From: Burkholderia ubonensis
GTDB taxonomy: Bacteria; Pseudomonadota; Gammaproteobacteria; Burkholderiales; Burkholderiaceae
DNA: 64,000 nucleotides
Assembly (NCBI RefSeq): GCF_902833085.1
Contig: NZ_CADFEB010000003.1
Coordinates: 744,001 to 808,000 of the forward strand
Direction of reading: 5' to 3'
Below are positions 16,460-25,299 of this stretch, in pieces. A program made the translations under genes and the position numbers. The number at the start of each line of letters is the position of its first letter. The first letter of the stretch is position 1. The notes beneath the pieces are model-generated. The model was not told where the DNA came from. It did not search any database and saw only the letters and a program-made list of their open reading frames with translations.

Positions 16460-17767
16460 GTGAATCATCTTGCCGCGCGCCTGGGCCTATTTCCCTTTGA
16501 ACCATTCGACGGTCAGGAATATGCCCGCGCTCTCCCGCCCCGCCCATTGCCGCCCGGTTGCCGAACCATTCTGTTCGGCCACACATGCTCCAGACACCTG
16601 CACGCTCATCACGCGGGGAGCATGATGGTCACCTGCCGCTTCGAGGATGCCATCCGCGGCAGCGCTGTTTCGCTGCATGGATTCGTCAAGACAATCTCCG
16701 CCAGAACGGCCGATGAACTGCCGCAAGCCATCGCCGACATCGACCACGCACAACAAGAAGGCCGCTGGATTGCCCTCAAGCTCGCCTATTCGCTGGGCGA
16801 GTGGCTCGAACCCGCGTTGCGGGCAGACGGCGCGCATTCGGCGGACCACGCTGCGCCTCGCCTGACCGCCCTCGTCTTCGAAAGCGCGTTGAACGAGCCC
16901 GCGTGGAAATCGCTGCCGGCCGATCGATCCAGCCGCATTCTCGGTGCTCGCCCGAGAATCCGTTTCGACGAATACCGGGAAAAGATCTCGGCCATCAAGC
17001 GCTCGATCGAGAATGGGGATGTCTACCAAATCAACTACACGCTTCCGGTCGACGTCCGCTTCGAAGGTCATCCGGAGTCGCTCTATCGGAACCTGATCAA
17101 CCTGCACCCGGTGTCGCATGCAGCCTATATCGACGACGGCGAGTCGTATGTGCTGTCTTTCTCGCCCGAGCTGTTCCTGTCCCGCTCAGGAGGAGTCCTG
17201 ACGAGCCGCCCGATGAAAGGCACCGCGCCCCGGCATGCGGATCCGGAAGCGGACCGGATGTCCGCGCGCATGCTGCAGGCAAGCCAAAAGGACCGGGCCG
17301 AGAATGCGATGATCGTCGACCTGCTGCGCAACGACATGGGCAAAATCGCCCGCACCGGCTCCGTCACCGTCGAGAAGCTGTTCGAGCTTGAACGCTACCC
17401 GTCCATCTGGACGCTGACGTCGACGATCAACGCGGATGTCGGACACGCGCCCTTCTTCGACGTGCTGCGCGCACTCTTCCCGTGCGGCTCGGTCGTCGGC
17501 GCGCCCAAGATCGCCGCGATGCGCAGCATCCAGCAACTCGAGACGGCGGATCGCGGCCTCTATTGCGGCAGCATCGGATGGATGGCGCCCAATGGGGATT
17601 TTTCGCTGAACGTCGCGATCCGGACGCTCGTGCTGGAAAGCAACGGCGCCGGCGTATACGGCGTCGGCGGCGGCGTGGTGTTCGATTCCGAAGCGGATCT
17701 CGAGTGGCGCGAATGCCAATGGAAATCCCGCGTGCTGGGCGACGTGTTCGGCGACGCGTGGACCTGA
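16460..17767 (+). CDS. pabB: Aminodeoxychorismate synthase component I (chorismate-binding)
   Basis: This 435-residue chorismate-binding enzyme contains the PabB signature MKGTAPR (Lys in place of the Ala of anthranilate synthase), DLLRNDMGKIARTGSV, ERYPSIWTLTSTI and FPCGSVVGAPKIAAM. The Lys supports formation of 4-amino-4-deoxychorismate, the precursor of p-aminobenzoate. Neither PabA nor the PabC lyase is encoded nearby, so those would come from elsewhere. Its distance of only 13 kb from an AurF-type oxygenase, whose prototype acts on p-aminobenzoate, makes it a candidate precursor-supply gene for region C. It could equally be the housekeeping folate gene. Confidence 0.87.
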   Translation: MNHLAARLGLFPFEPFDGQEYARALPPRPLPPGCRTILFGHTCSRHLHAHHAGSMMVTCRFEDAIRGSAVSLHGFVKTISARTADELPQAIADIDHAQQEGRWIALKLAYSLGEWLEPALRADGAHSADHAAPRLTALVFESALNEPAWKSLPADRSSRILGARPRIRFDEYREKISAIKRSIENGDVYQINYTLPVDVRFEGHPESLYRNLINLHPVSHAAYIDDGESYVLSFSPELFLSRSGGVLTSRPMKGTAPRHADPEADRMSARMLQASQKDRAENAMIVDLLRNDMGKIARTGSVTVEKLFELERYPSIWTLTSTINADVGHAPFFDVLRALFPCGSVVGAPKIAAMRSIQQLETADRGLYCGSIGWMAPNGDFSLNVAIRTLVLESNGAGVYGVGGGVVFDSEADLEWRECQWKSRVLGDVFGDAWT

Positions 17768-17805
17768 CGATCCCGGTCACCGGCGCTCCGGGTACGCGCT
17801 GACCA

Positions 17806-18018
17806 CTACCCCCGCGCGGCCGGCGTCGACGCCAGCCGCGACACGACGTCCCGCCCCTGAACCGACAGCAGCACGCGCACATGCGCGCTCGCATCGGCGT
17901 CGAGCCGCACGAGACCGTGGCCGAGCAGCGCGCGAACCTCCGCCAGCTCGCCGTCCAGCTGGCATGGCGTGCTGGCCAGCACCATCAGCGCGGCGATTTC
18001 ATGTGGACTGAGCAACAT
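17806..18018 (-). CDS. Small protein of unknown function
   Basis: This 70-residue ORF begins MLLSPHEIAALMVLA and is preceded by GAGGTG at suitable spacing. The pattern (a helix, then LGHGLVRLDADASAHVRVLLS) resembles small winged-helix-like fragments, but I do not recognise the family. It lies 34 bases downstream of the alpha/beta-hydrolase gene on the same strand and is probably co-transcribed with it. Confidence 0.55.
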   Translation of the reverse strand: MLLSPHEIAALMVLASTPCQLDGELAEVRALLGHGLVRLDADASAHVRVLLSVQGRDVVSRLASTPAARG

Positions 18019-18052
18019 TTCCGCACCTCGTTAGACAGGTCAACCCGCCCGC

Positions 18053-19078
18053 TCACAACAGCACGATCTGATGCTCGACCGCCGGCTCCGCATCGGCCTG
18101 CCTCGGCGCGGCGCGCTCCGACACGATCCGGCCGGGCGTCGCCGGCGCGAGCGTCCCGGTCTTCAGCCAGCCGAGCGGAATCGGCCACAGCGTCGCCTCG
18201 AAGCGGCTATGGAAGAACGCGAAATGGCCGATGCTGTCGACGCCGATCGCATCCGGCGGAATCCGCAGATGCACGACGCTGCTGCGCGTGAAATACCGCA
18301 GCAGCCGTTCGATCGCGGCAATCGTGCCGAACGGGTCGTCGGTGACGCTCGCGGCGAGCACCTGCGCGCGCATCCCGGCAAAGCGCCGGACGAGCGCGCG
18401 GCGCTGCGCGTCGTCGCGCGCGATCGGCGCGCGGCGGTAGGTGTCCTCGAAATCCGGCCGGCTGCGGCTCCACGACAGCGCGACGCCCTTCGGCGTGTCC
18501 TCCATCCAGCCGAGGCGCTTGGCCGGAAAATAACCGAACAGCGCGGACAGCACCGGCATCACGACATGCCACTTCCACAGCATCGCGAGCTTGCTGCGCG
18601 GCGCGTAGTCGCGCCAGTGCGCGTACTGTGCGCCCATCGTGAACACGCGGCGCACCAGATGGTTCGACGGCGCGAGGCCGGCGACGAAGCCGCCGATGCT
18701 GTGCGCGACCACGTCGATCGGCTGGCCCGGAAACTCGGCGAGCGCATACCGCAGCACCGCCTCGAAATCGCGCTCGCCCCAGTCGAGCCATGTCGCGTCG
18801 AGCCGCGCGAGCTGCGCGGGCCGCGATTCGCCGATCCCGCGATAGTCGTACACGATCGCGTCGTAGCCGTGCCGGTGCAGGTAGGCGGCAAACCGGAAGT
18901 AGTAGCGGCAGCGCACCGACGTCGCCGCGTTCACGATCACGACGGGCCGCGGCTCGCCATCGTCCTGGCCCGTGCGGTGGCGCCAGACGAAGCCCTTGAT
19001 CGGATAGCCGTCGGCCGCCGTCAGCGCGATCGATTCCGGCTCGGCGATGTTCGTGTCCCTGTCATTCATTCCGCTCAT
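18053..19078 (-). CDS. Alpha/beta-hydrolase
   Basis: The protein has 341 residues with the hydrolase-fold landmarks: a YDYRGIGES oxyanion-region strand and the nucleophile elbow VVAHSIGGF with Ser in a G/AxSxG context. A candidate acid and a C-terminal His in DSIGHFAFF complete the triad. GGAGGG precedes the first ATG. It is a serine esterase, lipase or thioesterase of unknown substrate. It is divergent from the ABC operon, with the predicted quorum-sensing promoter in the 349-base gap, so it could share that control. Confidence 0.8.
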   Translation of the reverse strand: MSGMNDRDTNIAEPESIALTAADGYPIKGFVWRHRTGQDDGEPRPVVIVNAATSVRCRYYFRFAAYLHRHGYDAIVYDYRGIGESRPAQLARLDATWLDWGERDFEAVLRYALAEFPGQPIDVVAHSIGGFVAGLAPSNHLVRRVFTMGAQYAHWRDYAPRSKLAMLWKWHVVMPVLSALFGYFPAKRLGWMEDTPKGVALSWSRSRPDFEDTYRRAPIARDDAQRRALVRRFAGMRAQVLAASVTDDPFGTIAAIERLLRYFTRSSVVHLRIPPDAIGVDSIGHFAFFHSRFEATLWPIPLGWLKTGTLAPATPGRIVSERAAPRQADAEPAVEHQIVLL

Positions 19079-19298
19079 TCGAAACCCTCCACGTCACGGC
19101 ACCTATTTCACTTGACCGAGCTGTTTCGCTCAATCAATCTTCTTGCATCTCTCGCATGAGGGATACGCATGGCAGTCCCGCTCGTCCGGCTACCTTCGCC
19201 CGACCGGGTCCGCGGCTTCGTCGCGATCGGCGACGCGCCCGTTCGGCGGCCCGTCATCCATGCAAACCGCCCCCTGAAACCCTCGCGCGCGCCGCCAC

Positions 19299-19344
19299 CT
19301 ACCAAAGCTGGTAGTTGTCCGCGTTCGGCATGACGCGGTGAAAT
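19299..19344 (+). promoter_or_regulatory. Lux-box-like operator and core promoter of the ABC operon
   Basis: CTACCAAAGCTGGTAG (19299-19314) is a perfect six-base dyad with a four-base centre. It directly abuts TTGTCC (19315-19320, -35-like), and TGAAAT follows after 18 bases (19339-19344, -10-like). The same arrangement occurs upstream of the biosynthetic operon at 43489-43533 in the same orientation relative to transcription. A dyad abutting or overlapping -35 is the class II LuxR activator layout. The SBP start codon is 84 bases downstream of the -10. The rest of the 349-base gap holds nothing I recognise. Confidence 0.65.
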
Positions 19345-19427
19345 CGACGGCGTTCCAACGACCGCATCGCAGCGTCCGCGACGCCCGAGCCGAGCGTCCG
19401 CCCGCCGCGCCTCAGGAGGCACACACG

Positions 19428-20669
19428 ATGAAACACCTCAAACCCTGGTTGGCCGCCGCGCTCGCGCTGGCGACGCTCGCCGGCGCGGGCCGCGCCGCCG
19501 CCGAAGAGCGCGTGATCCGGATCACCGGCTTCGGCGCGACGTCGGGCGTGCTGCGCCCGTTCGGCGTCAACAGCGAGGCGGCGCTGCGCGCGGCCGCCGA
19601 CGACATCAATCGCGCGGGCGGCGTGAAGCTCGGCGACGGCGCGCGCGGCCGCATCGAGATCCGCTACCTCGACGACAACTGCAAGCCGACCGACGGCGTG
19701 GACATCGTGCGGCGCCTCGCGCAAGCCGACACGCTGGCAGCGGTCGGCACGACCTGTTCGCCGGTCGTGCAGGCGGTGTACGGCTCGCTGCAGAAGAAAG
19801 CCGGCGACGCGGCCGATTCCGGCCTGCAGCTGCCCGTCTTCACCGACGTCGCGATGAAGATCGGCCTCGCGAAAATGTCCGACTGGTCGTTCCGCAACAT
19901 TCCCGACGAGAATGCAATGTACGACGACGTGTTCGCGTGGGTCCGGCGCGAGCACCCGGACGCGCGCACCGTGTACGGCGGCGTCGAGCAGAACTTCGTC
20001 CATTCGAACCAGACCTGGTACCAGGTGATGAAGCCGCGCGCGCAGGCGGCCGGCTTCGACGTGCTCGGCGAGACGCGCTGGCTGCTCGACGACACGAACT
20101 TCGCCGAGCAGGTGCGCGCGATCAAGGCGGCCAATGCCGACGTCGTCGCGATCTCCGCGCATCCATACTCGGCATGCGGCGTACTGAAGGAGATGCAGCG
20201 CCAGGGCGTGCGGCCGAAGGTGCTGGTCGGCCTCACGAGCAGTTCGACGCCCGAGCTGCTGAAGGTGTGCGGGCCGGCGGCCGAGGGGCTCGTGATCCCG
20301 ACCAGCTTCGCGACGATCAACCCGGACGCGCAGAAGGCTGCGACCGAGACCGCCCGCTACGGCGGCTACGCGGACCTGCACAGCATGGCCGCGTGGGAGA
20401 TCCTGTACATGATCCGTGCCGCGATCGAGACGCGCGGCGTGCTCGCGAAGCCCGACACCGTGCAGGCCGACCGCGAGAAGATCCGCGAGGGGCTCGCCGC
20501 GATGAAGACGGCCGACGGCCTGCTCGGCCCGGTGAAGCGCACGGCGGATCGCGAGTCGATCAAGCCGTTCGTGCTGGTCGAGGCGCGCCGCAACGAGTGG
20601 ACCGTCATCGAGCGGCCCGCGCCGCGCAGCGAGCTCGCGGGCGCCGCGCCGACGGTTCGCCAGCCGTGA
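19428..20669 (+). CDS. Branched-chain-amino-acid-type ABC transporter substrate-binding protein
   Basis: This 413-residue periplasmic binding protein has a signal peptide (MKHLKPWLAAALALATLAGA, processed near AAA-E) and the LivJ-like two-lobed fold, with the early segment GVLRPFGVNSEAALRAAADDIN. The start follows GGAGG by eight bases. The HAAT family binds branched-chain amino acids, amides, urea or aromatic acids. Given its predicted quorum-sensing promoter, it may import a precursor or recover the product of the biosynthetic operon. Its stop overlaps the ATPase start as GTGA. Confidence 0.88.
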   Translation: MKHLKPWLAAALALATLAGAGRAAAEERVIRITGFGATSGVLRPFGVNSEAALRAAADDINRAGGVKLGDGARGRIEIRYLDDNCKPTDGVDIVRRLAQADTLAAVGTTCSPVVQAVYGSLQKKAGDAADSGLQLPVFTDVAMKIGLAKMSDWSFRNIPDENAMYDDVFAWVRREHPDARTVYGGVEQNFVHSNQTWYQVMKPRAQAAGFDVLGETRWLLDDTNFAEQVRAIKAANADVVAISAHPYSACGVLKEMQRQGVRPKVLVGLTSSSTPELLKVCGPAAEGLVIPTSFATINPDAQKAATETARYGGYADLHSMAAWEILYMIRAAIETRGVLAKPDTVQADREKIREGLAAMKTADGLLGPVKRTADRESIKPFVLVEARRNEWTVIERPAPRSELAGAAPTVRQP

Positions 20670-21409
20670 CGCAGCCGCTCGTCGCGCTGCGCGGCGTGAC
20701 GTGCCGCTTCGGCGACGTGTGCGCGGTCGACCGGCTGGACCTCGACGTCGCGGCAGGCGAGACGGTCGGCCTGATCGGGCCGAACGGCTCCGGCAAGAGC
20801 ACGACGCTCGGCCTCGTCGCGGGCACGCTGCGCCCGACGGCCGGCGCGATCCGCGTCGCGGGCGCCGACGTGACGCGCGTGCCCGCGTGGCGGCGCGTCG
20901 CGCTCGGCATCGCGTGGACCGCTCAGCAGCCGCGGGTGTTCGAGCGGCTGTCGGTGCGCGACAACCTCGCGGCGGCCGGGCGCGACGCCGCCGACGCCGC
21001 GCTGCACGACGCCGCGCTCGCGCACCGGCGGCACGCGCTCGCGGCGACGCTGACCTTCGCGGAGCGGCGCCGGCTCGAACTGGCGCGCGCGCTGGCGCTG
21101 CGCCCGCGCGTGCTGCTGGTCGACGAACCGGCGTCGGGGCTCGACGCGGACGAACTGGCGACACTGCGCGAACGGCTCGCCGCGTTGCGCGCGCGTGGCG
21201 TCGCGATCGTGCTGGTCGAGCACCGGGTCGGCTTCGTCGCGCAGCTCGCCGAGCGCATCGTCGTGCTCGAACACGGCCGCGTGCTCGCGGCCGGCACGCC
21301 CGCGCGCGTGCTCGCCGACCCGGACGTATGCCGCGCGTATCTCGGCGCGTATCCCGACGCGTATCCCGGCGACGCACCGGCCCCGCAGCCCGGCTGCACG
21401 GTGGCCTGA
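20666..21409 (+). CDS. LivG-type ABC transporter ATPase
   Basis: The 247-residue ATPase has Walker A GPNGSGKST, a Q-loop followed by PRVFERLSVRDNL, Walker B VLLVDEPASGLD and an H-loop His in LVEH. The signature motif is altered: LTFAERRRLELARAL where LivG usually has L(S/P)YGxQRRLEIARAL. It starts with GTG inside the SBP stop codon. Only one ATPase gene is present, whereas LIV importers normally have LivG plus LivF, so it presumably forms a homodimer. Confidence 0.9.
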   Translation: MTQPLVALRGVTCRFGDVCAVDRLDLDVAAGETVGLIGPNGSGKSTTLGLVAGTLRPTAGAIRVAGADVTRVPAWRRVALGIAWTAQQPRVFERLSVRDNLAAAGRDAADAALHDAALAHRRHALAATLTFAERRRLELARALALRPRVLLVDEPASGLDADELATLRERLAALRARGVAIVLVEHRVGFVAQLAERIVVLEHGRVLAAGTPARVLADPDVCRAYLGAYPDAYPGDAPAPQPGCTVA

Positions 21410-21410
21410 C

Positions 21411-22334
21411 ATGGGCGCGCTGCCGTTCGACGCCCTCGCGCTCGGCGCGTCGTATGCGCTGCTCGCATCGGGCTTCACGCTCGTGTTCGGCGTGCTGCGG
21501 CGCGTGAATCTCGCATACGGCGCGACCGTGATGTTCGGGCTGTACGCCGCGATCCGGCTGACGGCGCCGCTGCCGCCCGTCGCCGCGCTGGTCGCCGCGC
21601 CGCTCGTCGCGGTGGCGGCGACGCTCGTCGCGAACCTGTACGTCGAGCGCCTGTGCTTCGCGCCGCATCGCGGCGGCGCGAAGGTCGGCGCGAACGTCAC
21701 CGCGATGGCCGCCAGCTTCGCCGTGTGGATGCAGGTCGAGGAAGCGAGCGTGCTGCTGCTGCCCGCGCACGCGAACCCGTTCCCGTCGCCGTTCGCGCGG
21801 CTGCCGGCCGCGTGGCAGGCCGGCCCGCTGCGCGCGGACCACGCGATCGCGCTCGGCTGCGCCGCGCTCGCGACGCTCGGCTGCTGGCTGCTGATCCACC
21901 GGACCCGGTTCGGCCTCGCGGTGCGCGCGGTCGTCGACGACGCCGCGGCCGCCGCGTTCATGGGCGTCGACGTGCGCCGCGTGTCGGCGCGGGTGTTCGC
22001 GCTCGCGGCGGCGCTCGGCGCGCTCGGCGGCTGCCTGATCGCCGGCCTCCACGGCCAGGTCAGCGCGATGTTCGCGATGTGGGCGACGCTCAAGGGGCTC
22101 GCCGCCGCGGTGCTCGGCGGCTTCGGCTCGATGCCGGGCGCAATCGCGGGCGGGCTCGCGCTCGGCGCGGTCGAGACTGTGCTGCAGGCCCGCGTCGGCG
22201 CCGAATACCGCGATCTCGCATCGAACCTGCTGCTGCTCGCGGTGCTGTGCGTACGGCCCGGCGGGCTCGCGTCGCTCGTGCCCGGCACCCGTGCGCGCGC
22301 CGCGCTGCTCGGCCGCGCGGAGGCCGGCCCATGA
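21411..22334 (+). CDS. LivH-type ABC permease
   Basis: This 307-residue membrane protein with about eight hydrophobic segments matches the LivH branch of HAAT permeases. It has an early GASYALLASGFTLVFGV segment, a central TRFGLAVRAVVDDAAAAAFMG cytoplasmic loop that contacts the ATPase and a later VLGGFGSMPGAIAGG helix. The start is one base after the ATPase stop and the end overlaps the next permease as ATGA, so all four components are translationally coupled. Confidence 0.9.
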   Translation: MGALPFDALALGASYALLASGFTLVFGVLRRVNLAYGATVMFGLYAAIRLTAPLPPVAALVAAPLVAVAATLVANLYVERLCFAPHRGGAKVGANVTAMAASFAVWMQVEEASVLLLPAHANPFPSPFARLPAAWQAGPLRADHAIALGCAALATLGCWLLIHRTRFGLAVRAVVDDAAAAAFMGVDVRRVSARVFALAAALGALGGCLIAGLHGQVSAMFAMWATLKGLAAAVLGGFGSMPGAIAGGLALGAVETVLQARVGAEYRDLASNLLLLAVLCVRPGGLASLVPGTRARAALLGRAEAGP

Positions 22335-23305
22335 CGCTGCTCGCGAACTTCGGGCTGCTGGCGTTTCTTGCGCTGTCCGCGTACGTGCTCGCGATCGGCG
22401 GCGACTGGTCGTTCGGCCAGCAGGCGCCGTTCGCGCTCGGCGCGTATGCGGGCGCGGCGGCGACGGTGCTCCTCGCGTGGCCGCTCGCGGCCGCGCTCGC
22501 GCTCGCGGCGGCGGTCGGCGTCGCCGCCGGGCTCGTGCTGCGCGCGCTCACGCTGCGGCTGCACGCGCTCGGCTTCTCGCTCGCGACGCTCGCGGCCGCC
22601 GAAACGGTGCGCCAGGCGCTGGCGGTCGTGCGCGTGCAGCGGCCCGGCGCGGACGGCGAGCCGGTCGGCCCGAACGGCGCGGAAGGCTTCGCCGGCATCC
22701 GCTACGTCTTCGAGCACGGGATGACGCCCGGCGACGTCGCGCTCGTCGTGTGGAGCGTGCTCGCGCTCGTGTTCGCCGGGCTCGTCGTGCTCGAGCGCAC
22801 GCGCTTCGGCCGCGCGCTGCGGATGACCGGCGAGGACCCGGCGCTGGCCGGCGCGCTCGGCATCGACGTGCGGCGCACGAAGCTCGGCGCGGCAGCGCTC
22901 GCGGGCGGAATCGCGGCGCTCGGCGGCGCGCTGTACGCGCACTGCAACACCTATATCGAGCCGGACAACTTCGACGTGATGCTCGGCATCCACGGGCTGT
23001 CGTACGCGCTGATCGGCGGGCTCGGCGCGCCGCTCGGGGCGTTCGCGGGCGTCGCCGTCGATCTCGGCCTGCTCGAGGGCAGCCGGCTGTTTCACGGCTA
23101 CCGGATGATCGTGTTCGGCGGTCTCGTCGCGGTGATCCTCGTCGTGCGCCCGCGCGGGCTGATCGACGAAACCCTCGTCGCGAAGCTGTGCGGGTGGAAT
23201 GCGATGCGTATTCGGCGCGTGATGCGTGTCCTTTCCCTCTCGCCGCTGCTGCTGCCGCGCCGCTTGCGCCGCCGCGCGGCGCGGCGCCAACCGGAGCAAA
23301 CATGA
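22331..23305 (+). CDS. LivM-type ABC permease
   Basis: This 324-residue permease pairs with the LivH-type protein. It has the RTRFGRALRMTGEDPALAGALGI-type coupling loop (key part TRFGRALRMTGED) and the SYALIGGLGAPLGAFAG segment typical of LivM. Its ATG overlaps the LivH stop. The C-terminal tail after residue 295 is short, basic and Arg-rich. The following FixH-like gene begins within its stop codon, which ties that gene to the transporter. Confidence 0.9.
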   Translation: MTLLANFGLLAFLALSAYVLAIGGDWSFGQQAPFALGAYAGAAATVLLAWPLAAALALAAAVGVAAGLVLRALTLRLHALGFSLATLAAAETVRQALAVVRVQRPGADGEPVGPNGAEGFAGIRYVFEHGMTPGDVALVVWSVLALVFAGLVVLERTRFGRALRMTGEDPALAGALGIDVRRTKLGAAALAGGIAALGGALYAHCNTYIEPDNFDVMLGIHGLSYALIGGLGAPLGAFAGVAVDLGLLEGSRLFHGYRMIVFGGLVAVILVVRPRGLIDETLVAKLCGWNAMRIRRVMRVLSLSPLLLPRRLRRRAARRQPEQT

Positions 23306-23736
23306 CCCTTCCGCATTCCTGCCTCGCCGCCGCCCGGCGGCCGCTGCGCCGTGCACGCGCGCTGGCGACGATCGTCGCGCTGGCGGCCGCCCTCCCCGCC
23401 GCACACGCCGCAGCCCCCGACGCGCGGATCGCGTGCAAGCCGGCCGGCGCCGCGTCCGCCTACGACTGCGCGATCGATCTTGCCGATCCGCGCACGCACG
23501 CGCCCGTCGACGGCGCGCGCTTCACGGTGACGGCCGACATGCCGTCGATGCCGATGGCGCACAACATCACGCCAGTCGACGCGATGCCCGACGGCCAGCC
23601 GGGGCGCTACCGCGCGCGGCTCGCGCTGGAAATGGACGGCGTGTGGCTCGTGAAGCTGACGTTCAGCGCGCCGGTGCGCGACCGCGTGGTGCGCAAGCTG
23701 CGCTTCGACGGCAGCAGCGGCGGCAGCGCCGGCTGA
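23302..23736 (+). CDS. FixH/YtkA-like periplasmic protein
   Basis: The 144-residue protein has an N-terminal signal-like segment (ARALATIVALAAALPAAHA) followed by a single immunoglobulin-like domain. The motif ADMPSMPMAHN in that domain is typical of FixH/YtkA proteins, often linked to copper or cytochrome oxidase assembly. Met and His are clustered as in copper-binding relatives. It is coupled by ATGA overlap to the LivM gene, an unusual partner for a LIV transporter. Its role here is unknown. Confidence 0.65.
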   Translation: MTLPHSCLAAARRPLRRARALATIVALAAALPAAHAAAPDARIACKPAGAASAYDCAIDLADPRTHAPVDGARFTVTADMPSMPMAHNITPVDAMPDGQPGRYRARLALEMDGVWLVKLTFSAPVRDRVVRKLRFDGSSGGSAG

Positions 23737-23888
23737 CCCCGGCTCACCGACTCGCATGCGCGCCGTGCATGCGAAGCCGCCTGAAGAGTCACTTGAGGGA
23801 ACGGTCCGGCCGGCGCTTTAATAACCGAACGGTCGTCGCCCGCGTGCGACGCACGCATGAAAGTGTCCAACAGAAGAAGGAGACGACG

Positions 23889-25121
23889 GTGATCGGACCT
23901 GAAGAGGCGTGGAAGCGCCGCTGGCTGCTCGTGATCGCGGGCGGCATCGTGATGGGCGCGGCGCTCGGCGTGCGCAACGTGCAGGGGCTGTTCCTGATGC
24001 CGGTCACGCTCGACCGCGGCTGGTCGCGCGAAGCGTTCGGCCTCGCGCTCGCGCTGCAGAACCTGCTGTGGGGCGTCGCGCAGCCGTTCACGGGGATGAT
24101 CGCCGACCGCTTCGGGTCCGCGCGGGTGATCTTCGTCGGCGCGGTGCTGTATGCGCTCGGCCTGCTCGTGATGGCCTACGCGGCGACCACGGGCGTCTAC
24201 ACGCTCGGCACCGGCGTGCTGGTCGGGGTGGCGCTGTCGGGCACCGCGTTCGGCGCGGTGTACGGCGCGCTGTCGCGGCTCTTCGCGGCGGACAAGCGCG
24301 GCTGGGCGCTCGGCGTCGCCGGCACGATCGGCGGGCTCGGGCAGTTCTGCATGGTGCCGCTCGCGCAGGGGATGATCGGCGGGCTCGGCTGGGTGTCGGC
24401 GATCGTCGTGCTCGCGGTCGTGATGCTCGCGACCGCGCCGCTCGCCGGCTGGCTGCGCGATCGCCCGGTCACCCGCGGCGCCGAAGGCGGCCACGACCAG
24501 ACGATCCGCGCGGCCATGACCGAAGCGCTGTCGCACCGCGGCTTCTGGCTGCTCAATCTCGGCTTTCTCGCGTGCGGCTTCCAGCTCGCGTTCATCGCCG
24601 CGCACATGCCCGCGTACCTGCTCGACAAGGGGATGACCGCGCGCGAGGCGAGCATCGCGCTCGCGACGATCGCGCTCGCCAACACGATCGGCACGTTCCT
24701 GTGCGGCTACGCGGGCGGCTTCCTGCGGCGCAAGTACCTGCTGGCGGGCATCTACTTCGTCCGCTCGGCCGCGATGGCGCTGTTCGTGCTCCTGCCGCTC
24801 ACGCAGGCAAGCCTCTACGTGTTCTCGTTCGTGATGGGGCTCATCTGGCTCGGCACGGTGCCGCTGACGAACGGCGTGGTGTCGCAGGTGTTCGGCGTGC
24901 GCTACATCACGACGCTGTTCGGCCTCGTGTTCTTCGGCCATCAGCTCGGCAGCTTCTTCGGCGTGTGGCTCGGCGGCATCGTGTACGACACGACCCGCTC
25001 GTACGACCTGCTGTGGTACGGCTCGATCGCGCTCGGCGTGATCGCCGGGCTGCTGCACCTGCCGATCAACGACCAGCGCGTCGCGCGGCTCGCCGTGCCG
25101 GCGGCGGCCCAGCCCGCATGA
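23889..25121 (+). CDS. MFS transporter (monocarboxylate/oxalate-formate-like)
   Basis: This 410-residue carrier has 12 predicted membrane segments, including the MFS loop GMIADRFGSARV between helices 2 and 3 and a related loop in the second half. The overall pattern is close to the monocarboxylate (MCT/OFA) branch. It starts at a GTG six bases after AAGGAG. It follows the FixH-like gene by 152 bases and overlaps the next small gene by ATGA. Organic-acid uptake or product efflux are both possible. Confidence 0.85.
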   Translation: MIGPEEAWKRRWLLVIAGGIVMGAALGVRNVQGLFLMPVTLDRGWSREAFGLALALQNLLWGVAQPFTGMIADRFGSARVIFVGAVLYALGLLVMAYAATTGVYTLGTGVLVGVALSGTAFGAVYGALSRLFAADKRGWALGVAGTIGGLGQFCMVPLAQGMIGGLGWVSAIVVLAVVMLATAPLAGWLRDRPVTRGAEGGHDQTIRAAMTEALSHRGFWLLNLGFLACGFQLAFIAAHMPAYLLDKGMTAREASIALATIALANTIGTFLCGYAGGFLRRKYLLAGIYFVRSAAMALFVLLPLTQASLYVFSFVMGLIWLGTVPLTNGVVSQVFGVRYITTLFGLVFFGHQLGSFFGVWLGGIVYDTTRSYDLLWYGSIALGVIAGLLHLPINDQRVARLAVPAAAQPA

Positions 25122-25294
25122 GCACCGCACGCCATCCCGGCCGCGCGGCCCTGCGTATCGTGCACATCGCGCACATCGCGCGCGTCGGGGCCGTGTCGCT
25201 CGGCCTGCTCGCGCTCGTCGCATGGAGCTTCGCCGGCTACCTGACGCCGTCCGCGCTCCTGTCGCTGCTCACCGGCTTCTCGCTCTGCGGGTGA
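25118..25294 (+). CDS. Small single-pass membrane protein
   Basis: This 58-residue ORF has one hydrophobic helix (AVSLGLLALVAWSFAGYL). It is coupled by ATGA overlap to the MFS gene and is followed after five bases by the acetyltransferase gene. I do not recognise a family. The tight coupling makes it likely to be translated, perhaps as an accessory subunit of the carrier. Confidence 0.5.
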   Translation: MSTARHPGRAALRIVHIAHIARVGAVSLGLLALVAWSFAGYLTPSALLSLLTGFSLCG

Positions 25295-25299
25295 CGCCC

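Noticed and set aside
19299..23404. Very long Arg/Ala-rich antisense frames opposite the ABC transporter genes
   Set aside because: They mirror strong third-position GC bias of real genes; compositions are dominated by Arg, Ala and Gly and no domain is seen.
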